Assembly (NCBI GenBank): GCA_016861105.1
Contig: BOKS01000002.1
Coordinates: 62,001-126,000 of the forward strand
Direction: 5' to 3'
DNA length: 64,000 bases
Source of the DNA: Betaproteobacteria bacterium
Lineage (GTDB): Bacteria > Pseudomonadota > Gammaproteobacteria > Burkholderiales > Casimicrobiaceae
Shown one piece after another: positions 57,147 through 64,000 of this stretch. The notes under the pieces are model-generated. The model made no database searches, was not told where the DNA came from, and was given only the letters and a program-made list of their open reading frames with translations. The translations under genes were made by a program, and so were the position numbers. The first letter of the stretch is position 1, and each line of letters begins with the position of its first letter.

Positions 57147-57450
57147 TCAGGCGCGGCGGCGCGGCGCGAGCACCGCGAGCGTCAGCGCCGCGGCGCACAG
57201 ACCCCGGAAGGCGGCGCCGATCCCCGCGAGCGTGACGCCCGAAGCCGTCCCCAGGAACGTCACGATCGCGACCTCGCGCTGCGCCTCGTCGCGCACGGCA
57301 GCGCCCAGCGCGCTACCGATGGTCGGCAGCAGCGCCAGGCCGGCGACGGCCACCACGAGCAACGAACCCCGCGACGACCGCGGAGACCGACGCGTCGCGC
57401 AGCAGCGCGGGCACCGCCGCCAGCGCCCGCCGACGCGGCCGGTGCGCGCC
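57147..57450 (-). pseudogene. benE: benE (benzoate/H+ symporter) remnant with internal deletion
   Basis: On the minus strand one frame has LLRDASVSAVVAGFV, like the N-terminus of BenE transporters. After a shift of frame at about 57352-57366 the next frame has VAGLALLPTIGSALGAAV, then VTFLGTASGVTLAGIGAAF, which matches the BenE C-terminus (compare E. coli YdcO). Roughly 300 central residues are missing. The frame ends at TGA 57147-57149. This is a deletion-decayed transporter gene, not a functional protein. It lies directly downstream of lptG. Confidence 0.75.
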
Positions 57451-57454
57451 GGCG

Positions 57455-58543
57455 TCAGCGCCGCTCGATCCACCACATGAGGCCGACGCCGATGGCGACG
57501 AACACGATGATCGGGAACGCGGCGGCGAACAGCGGGGGCCAGTCGTTGATCACGCCGAGGTGGGAGAAGAGGCGCCCGAGCAGGAAGAACGCGAGGCCGA
57601 GCATCGTGCCGGTGAAGATGCGCACGCCGATGCCGCCGGAGCGCCGCTGGAAGTGCGCGAACGGCATCGCGAGCACCATCATCACGATGACCGCGCCCGG
57701 GTAGAAGATCTTCTGCCAGAACGCGATCTCGAAGCGCGACGTGCGCTGGGCATTGTCGGACAGCACCCGGATGTTGTCCCACAGCGTGCCTAGCTCGAGC
57801 CGCTCCGGCGACACCTGGTAGACGGTGAGGATCGTGGGCCGCAGCACCGTCTCCCAGACCGACTCCGGCACGGTCGTCTGGCGCGCGCCGTCGCCGGCGA
57901 TCTCGGTGATCCGCACGTTGCTGAGCTGCCAGCGGCCGGGCTGCAGGAAGCGGCCGGACTCCGCGCGGCGCACGCGCGTCAGCCGTAGGTCGTCGTCGAA
58001 CTCGTAGATGCGCACGCCGACGATGGAGAGGTCGGCGAGCACCGAGCGCACGTTGACGAACGTGAGGTCCTGCTTGAACCAGAAGCCCGAGTCGAACTGC
58101 TGCGCGACGACCGACGAGGCGTCGCCGCGCGCGCTCGCGCGCAGCGTCTGGGCGAGCCGCTCGGCCGGCGGTGCGATGAACTCGCCGGCGAGGAACGTCG
58201 CGAGCGCGAGCGGGATGCCCACGCGCACCACCGCCCAGCCGATCTGCCGCGGCGAGGCGCCCGACACGCGCATGACCGTGTACTCGGAGTTGCCGACGAG
58301 CTGCGAGATCGCGAAGAGCGTGCCGATCAGCGCCGAGACGGGAAAGAGCTCGTAGGCGCGGGCCGGCAGGTGCAGCGCGACGTAGGTGAGCGCGTTGCCG
58401 ATGCCGTAGCTGCCCTGGCCGACGTCGCGCAGCTCGTAGATGACGTCGAAGAAGGCGAACAGCATCAGCAGCCCGCCGAAGATCACCAGCGTCGACACCA
58501 GGACCTCGCGCCCCAGGTAGCGCGTGAGGGTGCGCATCGCCAT
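57455..58543 (-). CDS. lptG: LPS export ABC transporter permease LptG
   Basis: A 362-residue permease with three helices at each end and a periplasmic beta-jellyroll between (SGFWFKQDLTFVNVRSVLAD, WQLSNVRITEIAGDG). N-terminus MAMRTLTRYLGREVLVSTLV; GSYGIGNALTYVALHLPARA and VMRVSGASPRQIG are LptG landmarks. With LptF and LptB it extracts LPS from the inner membrane. It is 3 bases from lptF on the same transcript. Confidence 0.95.
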   Translation of the reverse strand: MAMRTLTRYLGREVLVSTLVIFGGLLMLFAFFDVIYELRDVGQGSYGIGNALTYVALHLPARAYELFPVSALIGTLFAISQLVGNSEYTVMRVSGASPRQIGWAVVRVGIPLALATFLAGEFIAPPAERLAQTLRASARGDASSVVAQQFDSGFWFKQDLTFVNVRSVLADLSIVGVRIYEFDDDLRLTRVRRAESGRFLQPGRWQLSNVRITEIAGDGARQTTVPESVWETVLRPTILTVYQVSPERLELGTLWDNIRVLSDNAQRTSRFEIAFWQKIFYPGAVIVMMVLAMPFAHFQRRSGGIGVRIFTGTMLGLAFFLLGRLFSHLGVINDWPPLFAAAFPIIVFVAIGVGLMWWIERR

Positions 58544-58546
58544 GGA

Positions 58547-59635
58547 TCAGGCCGCCGCCGGCCGGCGCAGGCGCCAGCCCGACACCGACATGCGCTGGCG
58601 GAACAGCAGGACGACGACCAGCGCCGCGAAGGCGTGCGGCGCGAGCAGCCCGGTCCAGAAGCCGACCCGGCCCTGGGCGATCAGGCTCTGCACGATGTTG
58701 AGCCCGTTGCTGTAGACCATGTAGACGAAGGCCGCCGCCAGCAGGTTGAACGAGCGGCCCATCCGCGGGTTCACCTGGCCGAGCGGGATCGCCGCCAGCG
58801 TCAGCAGCAGCGCGAGGATCGGCACCGAGATCCTCCAGAACAGCTCGCTGCGCTCCACGTCGCCGTCGGAGGCGAGCAGCGCCACCGTCGGGATCGCCTT
58901 GCGCGACGCGGGCAGGACGCGCGCCTCGGCGGGCTCGATGCGCCGGCCGAGGCGCTCGAACTCGATCATCCGGTACTCGAGCGAGCCGGGCTTGACCTCG
59001 TAGCGCCGCCCGTCCTCGAGGACGAGGAATCGGTCGCCGTTGTCGGCCTCCTCGAGGCGCGCCACGCGCGCCACCGTCGTCTCGTCCTTGGCCTCGTCCG
59101 TGGACTGCAGGAAGACGTTGCGGATCGTGCCGTCGAAGCTGTTGACGCTCTCGACGAACACGACGAGCCTCGCGCGCTTGAACTCGCGGAACAGGCCGGG
59201 CGCGAGCAGCGCGATCTCCTCGCGCGACTCGAGCTGGCGCTCGAACTCGAGCTTGCGCCGCTCGGCCCACGGCGAGAGGAACATCGACAGCGCGACGATC
59301 GCCACGAGGAAGGGGGCGGCGAACAGGAGGATGGGCCGCAGCCAGTCGGCGAGCGACTGGCCGGAGGCGAACCAGACGATCATCTCGCTGTCGCGGTACC
59401 AGCGCGTCACCGTCAGCAGCACCGTCAGGTACAGCGCGACGGTGAGCAGGATGTTGAGGTAGAAGACCGCGTTGAAGCCGAGCAGCGCGAGGATGCCCTC
59501 GGAGGCGATCGAGCCGCCGGCCGCGCGGGCCAGCAGGCGGACGACGAGGTTGGTGAACAGGATCCCGAGCAGGACGACGAACAGCCCGATCGCGGTGAGC
59601 GTCAGCTCGCGGACGAGGCTGCGGCGGAAAATCAT
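58547..59635 (-). CDS. lptF: LPS export ABC transporter permease LptF
   Basis: A 362-residue permease with the same six-helix plus jellyroll layout as LptG. It begins MIFRRSLVRELTLTAIGLFV and has LLGFNAVFYLNILLTVALYL and REEIALLAPGLFREF. It is the first gene of the minus-strand lptFG operon and is divergent from pepA, as in many betaproteobacteria. Confidence 0.95.
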   Translation of the reverse strand: MIFRRSLVRELTLTAIGLFVVLLGILFTNLVVRLLARAAGGSIASEGILALLGFNAVFYLNILLTVALYLTVLLTVTRWYRDSEMIVWFASGQSLADWLRPILLFAAPFLVAIVALSMFLSPWAERRKLEFERQLESREEIALLAPGLFREFKRARLVVFVESVNSFDGTIRNVFLQSTDEAKDETTVARVARLEEADNGDRFLVLEDGRRYEVKPGSLEYRMIEFERLGRRIEPAEARVLPASRKAIPTVALLASDGDVERSELFWRISVPILALLLTLAAIPLGQVNPRMGRSFNLLAAAFVYMVYSNGLNIVQSLIAQGRVGFWTGLLAPHAFAALVVVLLFRQRMSVSGWRLRRPAAA

Positions 59636-59651
59636 GACGGCGGGAAAACTT

Positions 59652-59681
59652 TTGACTTTCTGGCCGGAGCTCGCAAATAAT
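59652..59681 (+). promoter_or_regulatory. Sigma-70 promoter of pepA
   Basis: TTGACT at 59652-59657 and AATAAT at 59676-59681, spaced by 18 bases, in an AT-rich island within the lptF-pepA divergent spacer. An AGAGGGG ribosome site follows at 59725-59731, before the ATG at 59737. Confidence 0.65.
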
Positions 59682-59736
59682 TGCCGCGAGGCCCCGTTAG
59701 GGCAAACAAAAACCGGGGACGCGCAGAGGGGACGTC

Positions 59737-61236
59737 ATGGAATTTACCATAAAAAGCGGGAGCCCCGAGAAGCAGCGGAGCGCGTGCGTCGTCGTCGGCG
59801 TGTTCGACAACCGCAAGCTGTCGCTGTCCGCCGAGCTCATCGACCGCGCGAGCAACGGCTACGTCAGCGAGATCATCCGCCGCGGCGACATGGAGGGGAA
59901 GCTCGGCTCGACGCTGCTGCTGCACAACGTCCGCGGCACGCTCGCCGACCGCGTGCTGCTCGTGGGGCTCGGCAAGGAGCGCGACTTCCGCGACAAGGAG
60001 TTCCGCACGGCCATGCGCGCCGCGGTGAAGCTCCTCAACGAGACGGGCTCCTACGAGGCGGTGATCTACCTCACCGAGGAGAAGGTCAAGCGGCGCGAGG
60101 TGGGCTGGCGCGTCGAGCACGCCGTCGTCGTGGCGATGGAGGCGGTGTACCGCTTCGACCAGATGAAGAGCCAGCCCACCGAGGTGCGCCGGCCGCTGCG
60201 CAAGCTGACGCTCTCGGTGCCGCAGCGCTCGGACCTCGCCGCGGGCGAGAAGGCGGCCGCGCGCGGTCTCGCCATCGCGCACGGCATGGACCTCGCGCGC
60301 GACCTCGGCAACCTGCCGGGCAACGTCTGCACGCCGACGCTGCTCGGCCAGCGCGCGGCGGAGCTGGCGCAGCAGTTCCCGCAGCTCAAGGTCGAGGTGC
60401 TCGAGCGCGCGCAGATCGAGGCGCTCGGCATGGGATCGTTCCTGTCGGTGGCCAGCGGCAGCGAGGAGCCGCCGCGCTTCATCGTCATCGAGTTCATGAA
60501 CTCGCCGAAGAAGGCGCGGCCGTACGTGCTGGTCGGCAAGGGCGTCACCTTCGACACCGGCGGCATCTCGATCAAGCCCGCGCCCGACATGGACCACATG
60601 AAGTACGACATGTGCGGCGCGGCGAGCGTGCTGGGCGCGATGCGCGCCGTCGCCGAGCTGGCGCCGCCGATCTCGGTGGTCGCGCTGGTGCCGGCGTGCG
60701 AGAACATGCCGTCGGGCCGCGCGACGAAACCGGGCGACATCGTGAAGAGCATGTCGGGGCAGACCGTCGAGATCCTCAACACGGACGCCGAGGGGCGGCT
60801 GATCCTCGCCGACGCGCTCACCTACGCCGAGCGCTACGATCCGGAGGCCGTCGTCGACGTCGCGACGCTGACCGGTGCGATGGTGATCGCGCTCGGCAAC
60901 GTGGCCTGCGGCGTGTTCAGCAACAGCGACGCGCTCGCGCGCGAGCTGGTGGCCGCGGGCGAGGAGGCGTACGACCGCGGATGGCAGCTGCCGCTCTGGG
61001 ACGACTACCACGAGGGGCTCGCGAGCAACTTCGCCGACTTCGCGAACGTGGCGGGCCGCGCCGGCGGCAGCATCACGGCGGCGTGCTTCCTGTCGAAGTT
61101 CGCGAAGAAGTACGACTGGGCGCACCTGGACATCGCCGGCATCGCCTACCGCGAGGGCAAGGAGAAGGGCGCCACCGGCCGGCCGGTGGCGCTGCTCGTC
61201 ACCTGGCTCCTCGCGCAGGAGGGCGCGGCGCCGTGA
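59737..61236 (+). CDS. pepA: Leucyl aminopeptidase
   Basis: A 499-residue M17 metallo-aminopeptidase, close to the 503 residues of E. coli PepA. The C-terminal catalytic domain has VGKGVTFDTGGISIKP (Zn-binding Lys and Asp) and the family signature NTDAEGRLILAD. The N-terminal domain is of the macro type. It releases N-terminal residues from peptides in the cytoplasm; some homologues also bind DNA. It is followed after 22 bases by holC, a conserved pairing. Confidence 0.96.
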   Translation: MEFTIKSGSPEKQRSACVVVGVFDNRKLSLSAELIDRASNGYVSEIIRRGDMEGKLGSTLLLHNVRGTLADRVLLVGLGKERDFRDKEFRTAMRAAVKLLNETGSYEAVIYLTEEKVKRREVGWRVEHAVVVAMEAVYRFDQMKSQPTEVRRPLRKLTLSVPQRSDLAAGEKAAARGLAIAHGMDLARDLGNLPGNVCTPTLLGQRAAELAQQFPQLKVEVLERAQIEALGMGSFLSVASGSEEPPRFIVIEFMNSPKKARPYVLVGKGVTFDTGGISIKPAPDMDHMKYDMCGAASVLGAMRAVAELAPPISVVALVPACENMPSGRATKPGDIVKSMSGQTVEILNTDAEGRLILADALTYAERYDPEAVVDVATLTGAMVIALGNVACGVFSNSDALARELVAAGEEAYDRGWQLPLWDDYHEGLASNFADFANVAGRAGGSITAACFLSKFAKKYDWAHLDIAGIAYREGKEKGATGRPVALLVTWLLAQEGAAP

Positions 61237-61258
61237 CGCCGCGTCGCAGCGGCGGCCG

Positions 61259-61681
61259 ATGACCACGATCGACTTCTACACGCACGTCGACGACCCGGTC
61301 GGCGTGGCCGCGCGCCTGGTCGCCAAGGCGTGGCCGGCGCACGGGTTCGTGCGCGTCCTGACGCCCGACGCGCAGGCCACCGAGCGGCTGGACCGCCTGC
61401 TGTGGACGGCGCCGGCGACGGCGTTCCTGCCGCACTGCCGGCTGGACAGCACGCTCGCCGCCCAGACGCCGATCATCGTCGACCACGCGCCGGAGCACGA
61501 GGGGCCCGCGGCCGTCCTCATCAACCTCGCGCCGGTACCGCCGCCGTTCTTCAGCCGCTTCGAGCGGCTGGCCGAAGTCGTCGGGCTCGACGACGCCGCG
61601 GTTGCGGCGGGTCGCGAGCGCTTCCGCTACTACCGGGAGCGCGGCTACGAGCTGCGCGCGCACAATCTCGCGAATCGCTGA
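61259..61681 (+). CDS. holC: DNA polymerase III chi subunit
   Basis: A 140-residue chi subunit with MTTIDFYTHVDDP at the start, LDRLLWTAPATAFLPHC in the middle, and the conserved ERLAEVVGLDD region before the C-terminal YYRERGYELRAHNL. Chi links the clamp loader to single-stranded-DNA-binding protein. Downstream of pepA and coupled (TGATG) to the hypothetical gene, the usual betaproteobacterial order. Confidence 0.94.
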   Translation: MTTIDFYTHVDDPVGVAARLVAKAWPAHGFVRVLTPDAQATERLDRLLWTAPATAFLPHCRLDSTLAAQTPIIVDHAPEHEGPAAVLINLAPVPPPFFSRFERLAEVVGLDDAAVAAGRERFRYYRERGYELRAHNLANR

Positions 61682-63114
61682 TGCCCACCGCCCGCGAACT
61701 GCTCGAGCAGGCCGACGCGCTCATGCGCCGGCGCAACCTCCAGCCCGACGCCGCGCCGCAGGGCCCCGACGTGGCCGAGCCCACGCAAGGCCCGGCGACG
61801 GACTCGCGCTTCGGGGCCACGGACGCCCCGGCGGCGGATCCCCGCGTCGAGCCCCGCCTGCCGTCGTCCCTCGCGTACGAGGGGCCGCCGGCCGCGTCCG
61901 CCGGGGCCGCACCATCGCCGTCGGCCGCGGCCGCGCTGTCGGCGATGCGCTGGAGCGCGCCGGCGCCCGCGGTGCCCGTGCCCACGTCGTCGCCGGTGTT
62001 CGCGCCGCCGCCGTCGCGCTCGCCCCGCACGATCCAGCGCGAGCCGATCGCGCCGTCGGTCGCGCGGACCGCCCTGCCGGTGGATCCCGGCGAGCCACCG
62101 GCGCCCGCCGTGCCGTACGGTGCCGCCGCCCAGGCGGCAGAGGCGGACTTCCCGCTGCTCACCGACGCCGTCGAGGACGACGAACTGGCGCGGCTGCAGG
62201 GGCGCGACGACGTGCCGCTGCTCACGGAGGCGGTCGACGCGGCGGTCGACGAGCCGATCCTCGAGGACCTCGACGAGCCGTCGGTGTGGACGCCGACGTT
62301 CGGTGCGGCACTGACCGTCGGCCGGCCCGCGCCCGCCGGAGCGGCGGCGGAAGTGCCGTCGCAACCCGCGGCGGAAGCGGGGTCCGCGCCCGCCCCGCTC
62401 GCCGACGTCCTGCCCGATGCGGCGCGCGACCCGCTGGGACTCGATCGCCCCGCGCCCGGCTTCGAGCCGCCGCGCACCGCCCAGTGGAGCGAGCCGGAGG
62501 CGCCCGACGGCGGTGCATCCGACGCGGCCGCCCGCGACGAGCCCGCGGCCGAGGTGCCCTTCCGCGAGGAGGCACCGGCCGACGTGGTCGCTCGCGGGGA
62601 CGCGACGGCCCGCGCGCCCGACGCGGACGAGCTGCCGGCCGGCGAGCAGTCCGCCGAGGCCTTCGCCGACGAGCGCGCTGCGCCCCCGCTCGCGGCTGCG
62701 GAAGCACACGACGAGCCGCCGGCGATCGCGGTTGCCGAGCGCGAGGCGGCGGCGGAGCACGTCGAGGCACCGGCCACGGCGGACACGGAGGTGCGCGCGA
62801 CCGCCCCGGACTGGACCGAGCGCTCGCCTCCCGAGGTCGCCGTGGTGCCGGCGACCGGCGCGCTCGCGCCGCTCGACGACGCGCGCGTGCGCGAGATCGC
62901 CGAGGAGATCGGCATGCAGGTGCTGCAGCGCATCGACATCTTCACCGACACGGAGCTGCGTGCGCGGCTCGGCGAGCGGCTGAAGCCGGTCGTCGACCGG
63001 GCGAGCGCGGATCTCGTCGCGGCGATCAACCAGCAGGTGGGCGAGTTGCTGCGCGCATTCGTCGCGGAGGCGATCGAGAAGGAGATCGACCGCTGGCGCG
63101 AGGGACGCTCGTAG
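61681..63114 (+). CDS. Low-complexity hypothetical protein downstream of holC
   Basis: A 477-residue protein of unknown function. The N-terminal 400 residues are Ala/Pro/Glu-rich and probably disordered, with two copies of a short acidic motif (DFPLLTDAVEDDE and DVPLLTEAVDAAVDE). The last 80 residues (EIAEEIGMQVLQRIDIFTDT to EKEIDRWREG) are helical and look conserved. Its ATG overlaps the holC stop, so translation is coupled. The layout, disordered linker plus helical end, hints at a binding or scaffolding role. Confidence 0.75.
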   Translation: MPTARELLEQADALMRRRNLQPDAAPQGPDVAEPTQGPATDSRFGATDAPAADPRVEPRLPSSLAYEGPPAASAGAAPSPSAAAALSAMRWSAPAPAVPVPTSSPVFAPPPSRSPRTIQREPIAPSVARTALPVDPGEPPAPAVPYGAAAQAAEADFPLLTDAVEDDELARLQGRDDVPLLTEAVDAAVDEPILEDLDEPSVWTPTFGAALTVGRPAPAGAAAEVPSQPAAEAGSAPAPLADVLPDAARDPLGLDRPAPGFEPPRTAQWSEPEAPDGGASDAAARDEPAAEVPFREEAPADVVARGDATARAPDADELPAGEQSAEAFADERAAPPLAAAEAHDEPPAIAVAEREAAAEHVEAPATADTEVRATAPDWTERSPPEVAVVPATGALAPLDDARVREIAEEIGMQVLQRIDIFTDTELRARLGERLKPVVDRASADLVAAINQQVGELLRAFVAEAIEKEIDRWREGRS

Positions 63115-63204
63115 CGGCCGGTCGCGTCGCACGCGGACGCCGGCCGCCGGCGCTCGCGATCGCCCCGCGGCGCGGCACGGCGGACCCGCGCGTATCATGC
63201 GCGG

Positions 63205-63663
63205 ATGCACCTGCAGGGACCATCGCCCCCACGGCCGCGCGGCGCGCGGCTGGATCCCGCCGCGGCGCAGGCGCTGCTCGCGCGGCGCGGGGCGCGGGCG
63301 ACGCGTGCGCGCGTCGACGTCCTGGCCGTCCTGCTCGCTGCGCCCGAGGCCCTCTCGCACCACGACGTCGAGCGGCGGCTGCCGCGCGGGCACGACATCG
63401 ACCGCGTGACGCTCTACCGGGTGCTCGAGTGGCTGACCGCACAGGGGCTCGCGCACAAGGTGGCCGCCGACGACCGCGTCTGGCGCTTCTCCGCCACCGG
63501 CGGCGGCGCCTCGGGCGCGCACGCCCACTTCCAGTGCAGCGATTGCGGCCGCATCGTCTGCCTCGAGCAGTCGACCGTCCCCGCGATCGCGCTGCCTGCC
63601 GGTTTCCGGCGCAGCGAGGTCGAGGTGACCGTCAAGGGCACCTGCGACGCCTGCCATGGCTGA
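63205..63663 (+). CDS. Fur-family transcriptional regulator
   Basis: A 152-residue metalloregulator. N-terminal winged helix (ATRARVDVLAVLLAA, DIDRVTLYRVLEWLTAQGLA) and C-terminal dimerisation part with two cysteine pairs, CSDCG and CDACHG, which bind structural zinc, and HAHFQCSDCGRI. Zur and Fur cannot be told apart with confidence; the short C-terminus and the two Cys pairs suggest a Zur-like role. It is transcribed from its own region with 90 bases upstream. Confidence 0.9.
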   Translation: MHLQGPSPPRPRGARLDPAAAQALLARRGARATRARVDVLAVLLAAPEALSHHDVERRLPRGHDIDRVTLYRVLEWLTAQGLAHKVAADDRVWRFSATGGGASGAHAHFQCSDCGRIVCLEQSTVPAIALPAGFRRSEVEVTVKGTCDACHG

Positions 63664-63724
63664 CGGGAGCGACTGCGGTTTGCGCAACACGGAAGGACGT
63701 GGCGCCCCGGAACGCCGCGCCGCG

Positions 63725-63754
63725 TTTGCGCAGCGCCCCCGAAGCCGCTAGGCT
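63725..63754 (+). promoter_or_regulatory. Weak candidate promoter of the leader-DAHP synthase transcript
   Basis: A TTGCGC hexamer begins near 63725-63726, with TAGGCT at 63749-63754 after about 17 bases. If used, transcription would start near 63761, at or next to the leader-peptide ATG at 63762, giving a leaderless message. Match to consensus is poor. Confidence 0.3.
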
Positions 63755-63761
63755 TGCGTCC

Positions 63762-63863
63762 ATGCATCCGACGTCGGCCCTTCGCCACCTCGCGCCGCAG
63801 ACCGCGGCGGCGTTCGCGTTCTATTTTTATCCGGTGACGCTCCCGGGGCGCGCGCGCGACTAG
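63762..63863 (+). CDS. Phe/Tyr-rich attenuator leader peptide
   Basis: A 33-residue open frame, too short for usual gene calls. Its second half contains FAFYFYP: three Phe and two Tyr codons within six positions, in a protein-poor and otherwise Ala/Arg-rich sequence. It ends at a TAG at 63861-63863, 29 bases before a strong terminator hairpin, and the downstream gene begins like a DAHP synthase. This is the classic layout of a ribosome-mediated attenuator, where stalling at Phe/Tyr codons controls terminator formation. No ribosome site precedes the ATG. Confidence 0.75.
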   Translation: MHPTSALRHLAPQTAAAFAFYFYPVTLPGRARD

Positions 63864-63892
63864 ATCCAAGCCAGCACAGGAAGAATCGAGCG

Positions 63893-63928
63893 ATCGGGCG
63901 GCCCCCCAGGGGCCGCCCGATTCGTTTT
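63893..63928 (+). terminator. Attenuator terminator before the DAHP synthase gene
   Basis: A perfect 13-bp stem (63893-63905 with 63909-63921) with a 3-base loop CCA, followed by TCGTTTT. It lies 29 bases after the leader-peptide stop and 45 bases before the downstream ATG. Pairing of the 5' side with leader bases would form an antiterminator, but the alternative pairing could not be resolved by eye. Confidence 0.8.
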
Positions 63929-63972
63929 GGGGCATCGCTTTCACCACCCACGCAGCCACCGAGGAGCAGAAG

Positions 63973-64000
63973 ATGATCATCGTGATGGACCCCACCGCCG
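63973..64000 (+). CDS. Probable DAHP synthase (3-deoxy-7-phosphoheptulonate synthase), 5' end
   Basis: Only nine codons are in the window: MIIVMDPTA. This matches the start of DAHP synthases of the AroF type (usually MIIVMKPxAT). A GAGGAG ribosome site at 63961-63966 is six bases before the ATG. DAHP synthase makes the first intermediate of aromatic amino-acid synthesis, so control by a Phe/Tyr leader makes sense. The identification rests on nine residues plus the leader. Confidence 0.6.

Noticed and set aside
59658..59676. TGGCCGGAGCTCGC before pepA as a -24/-12 site
   Set aside because: Spacing and the -12 element do not match; it lies inside the spacer of a good sigma-70 promoter.

Overview
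The window is very GC-rich DNA from what is most probably a betaproteobacterium. The evidence is the XrtA (exosortase A)/PEP-CTERM exopolysaccharide gene families, the PrsK-PrsR-PrsT regulatory set, and a housekeeping block with lptFG, pepA-holC, ispB/tRNA-Pro and rplU-rpmA. The assignment rests on gene content and protein similarity read by eye; no database search was run.

Layout. (1) 1-11444, plus strand: part of an XrtA-associated polysaccharide operon. It holds the 3' end of the XrtA amidotransferase, an XrtA glycosyltransferase, a second asparagine-synthase family protein, the EpsH1-type sugar transferase, an AlgD-type GDP-mannose dehydrogenase, a transglutaminase-like membrane protein, a polysaccharide deacetylase, another glycosyltransferase and a third asparagine-synthase-like protein. 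A REP-like palindrome interrupts the operon at 913-1000. (2) 11562-18830: a large secreted DUF5648/PKD/kelch-like protein with its own promoter, a glycosyltransferase, an aldo/keto reductase and a divergent ATP-grasp protein. (3) 18947-27001, minus strand: one long operon of a Wzm/Wzt ABC exporter, two glycosyltransferases, an MBOAT O-acyltransferase, an AlgJ/X-like protein and a deacetylase. (4) 27275-38922: the XrtA O-glycosylation ligase, an overlapping minus operon (FemAB/GNAT-like, TPR, GNAT-like, asparagine-synthase-like), a polysaccharide-lyase-like protein, and two convergent gene pairs carrying deacetylase, GNAT and ATP-grasp proteins. (5) 39493-50574, plus strand: EpsB-type sugar transferase, prsK, prsR, prsT, tviB, tviC and a YdcF-like protein. 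(6) 50882-53213: a MASE1 histidine kinase and FixJ-type regulator. (7) 53485-64000: tRNA-Pro(CGG), ispB, rplU-rpmA, a TrpB-like enzyme, a benE remnant, lptG-lptF, pepA-holC, a disordered hypothetical protein, a Fur-family regulator, and finally an aromatic leader peptide with a terminator in front of what looks like a DAHP synthase gene cut by the window end.

How it fits together. AlgD (GDP-mannuronate) and TviB/TviC (UDP-HexNAc uronate) would supply uronic acids. Glycosyltransferases, the priming enzyme, the Wzm/Wzt exporter and the ligase build and move polymers. The dense set of acyltransferases, deacetylases, ATP-grasp enzymes and four asparagine-synthase homologues points to a heavily modified, probably amidated or amino-acylated, polysaccharide. 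PrsK/PrsR (sigma-54 class) is the likely regulator of the PEP-CTERM part. The strongest candidates for undescribed biology are the amide/acyl modification modules in 28582-38922 and the Phe/Tyr-type attenuator at the right end.
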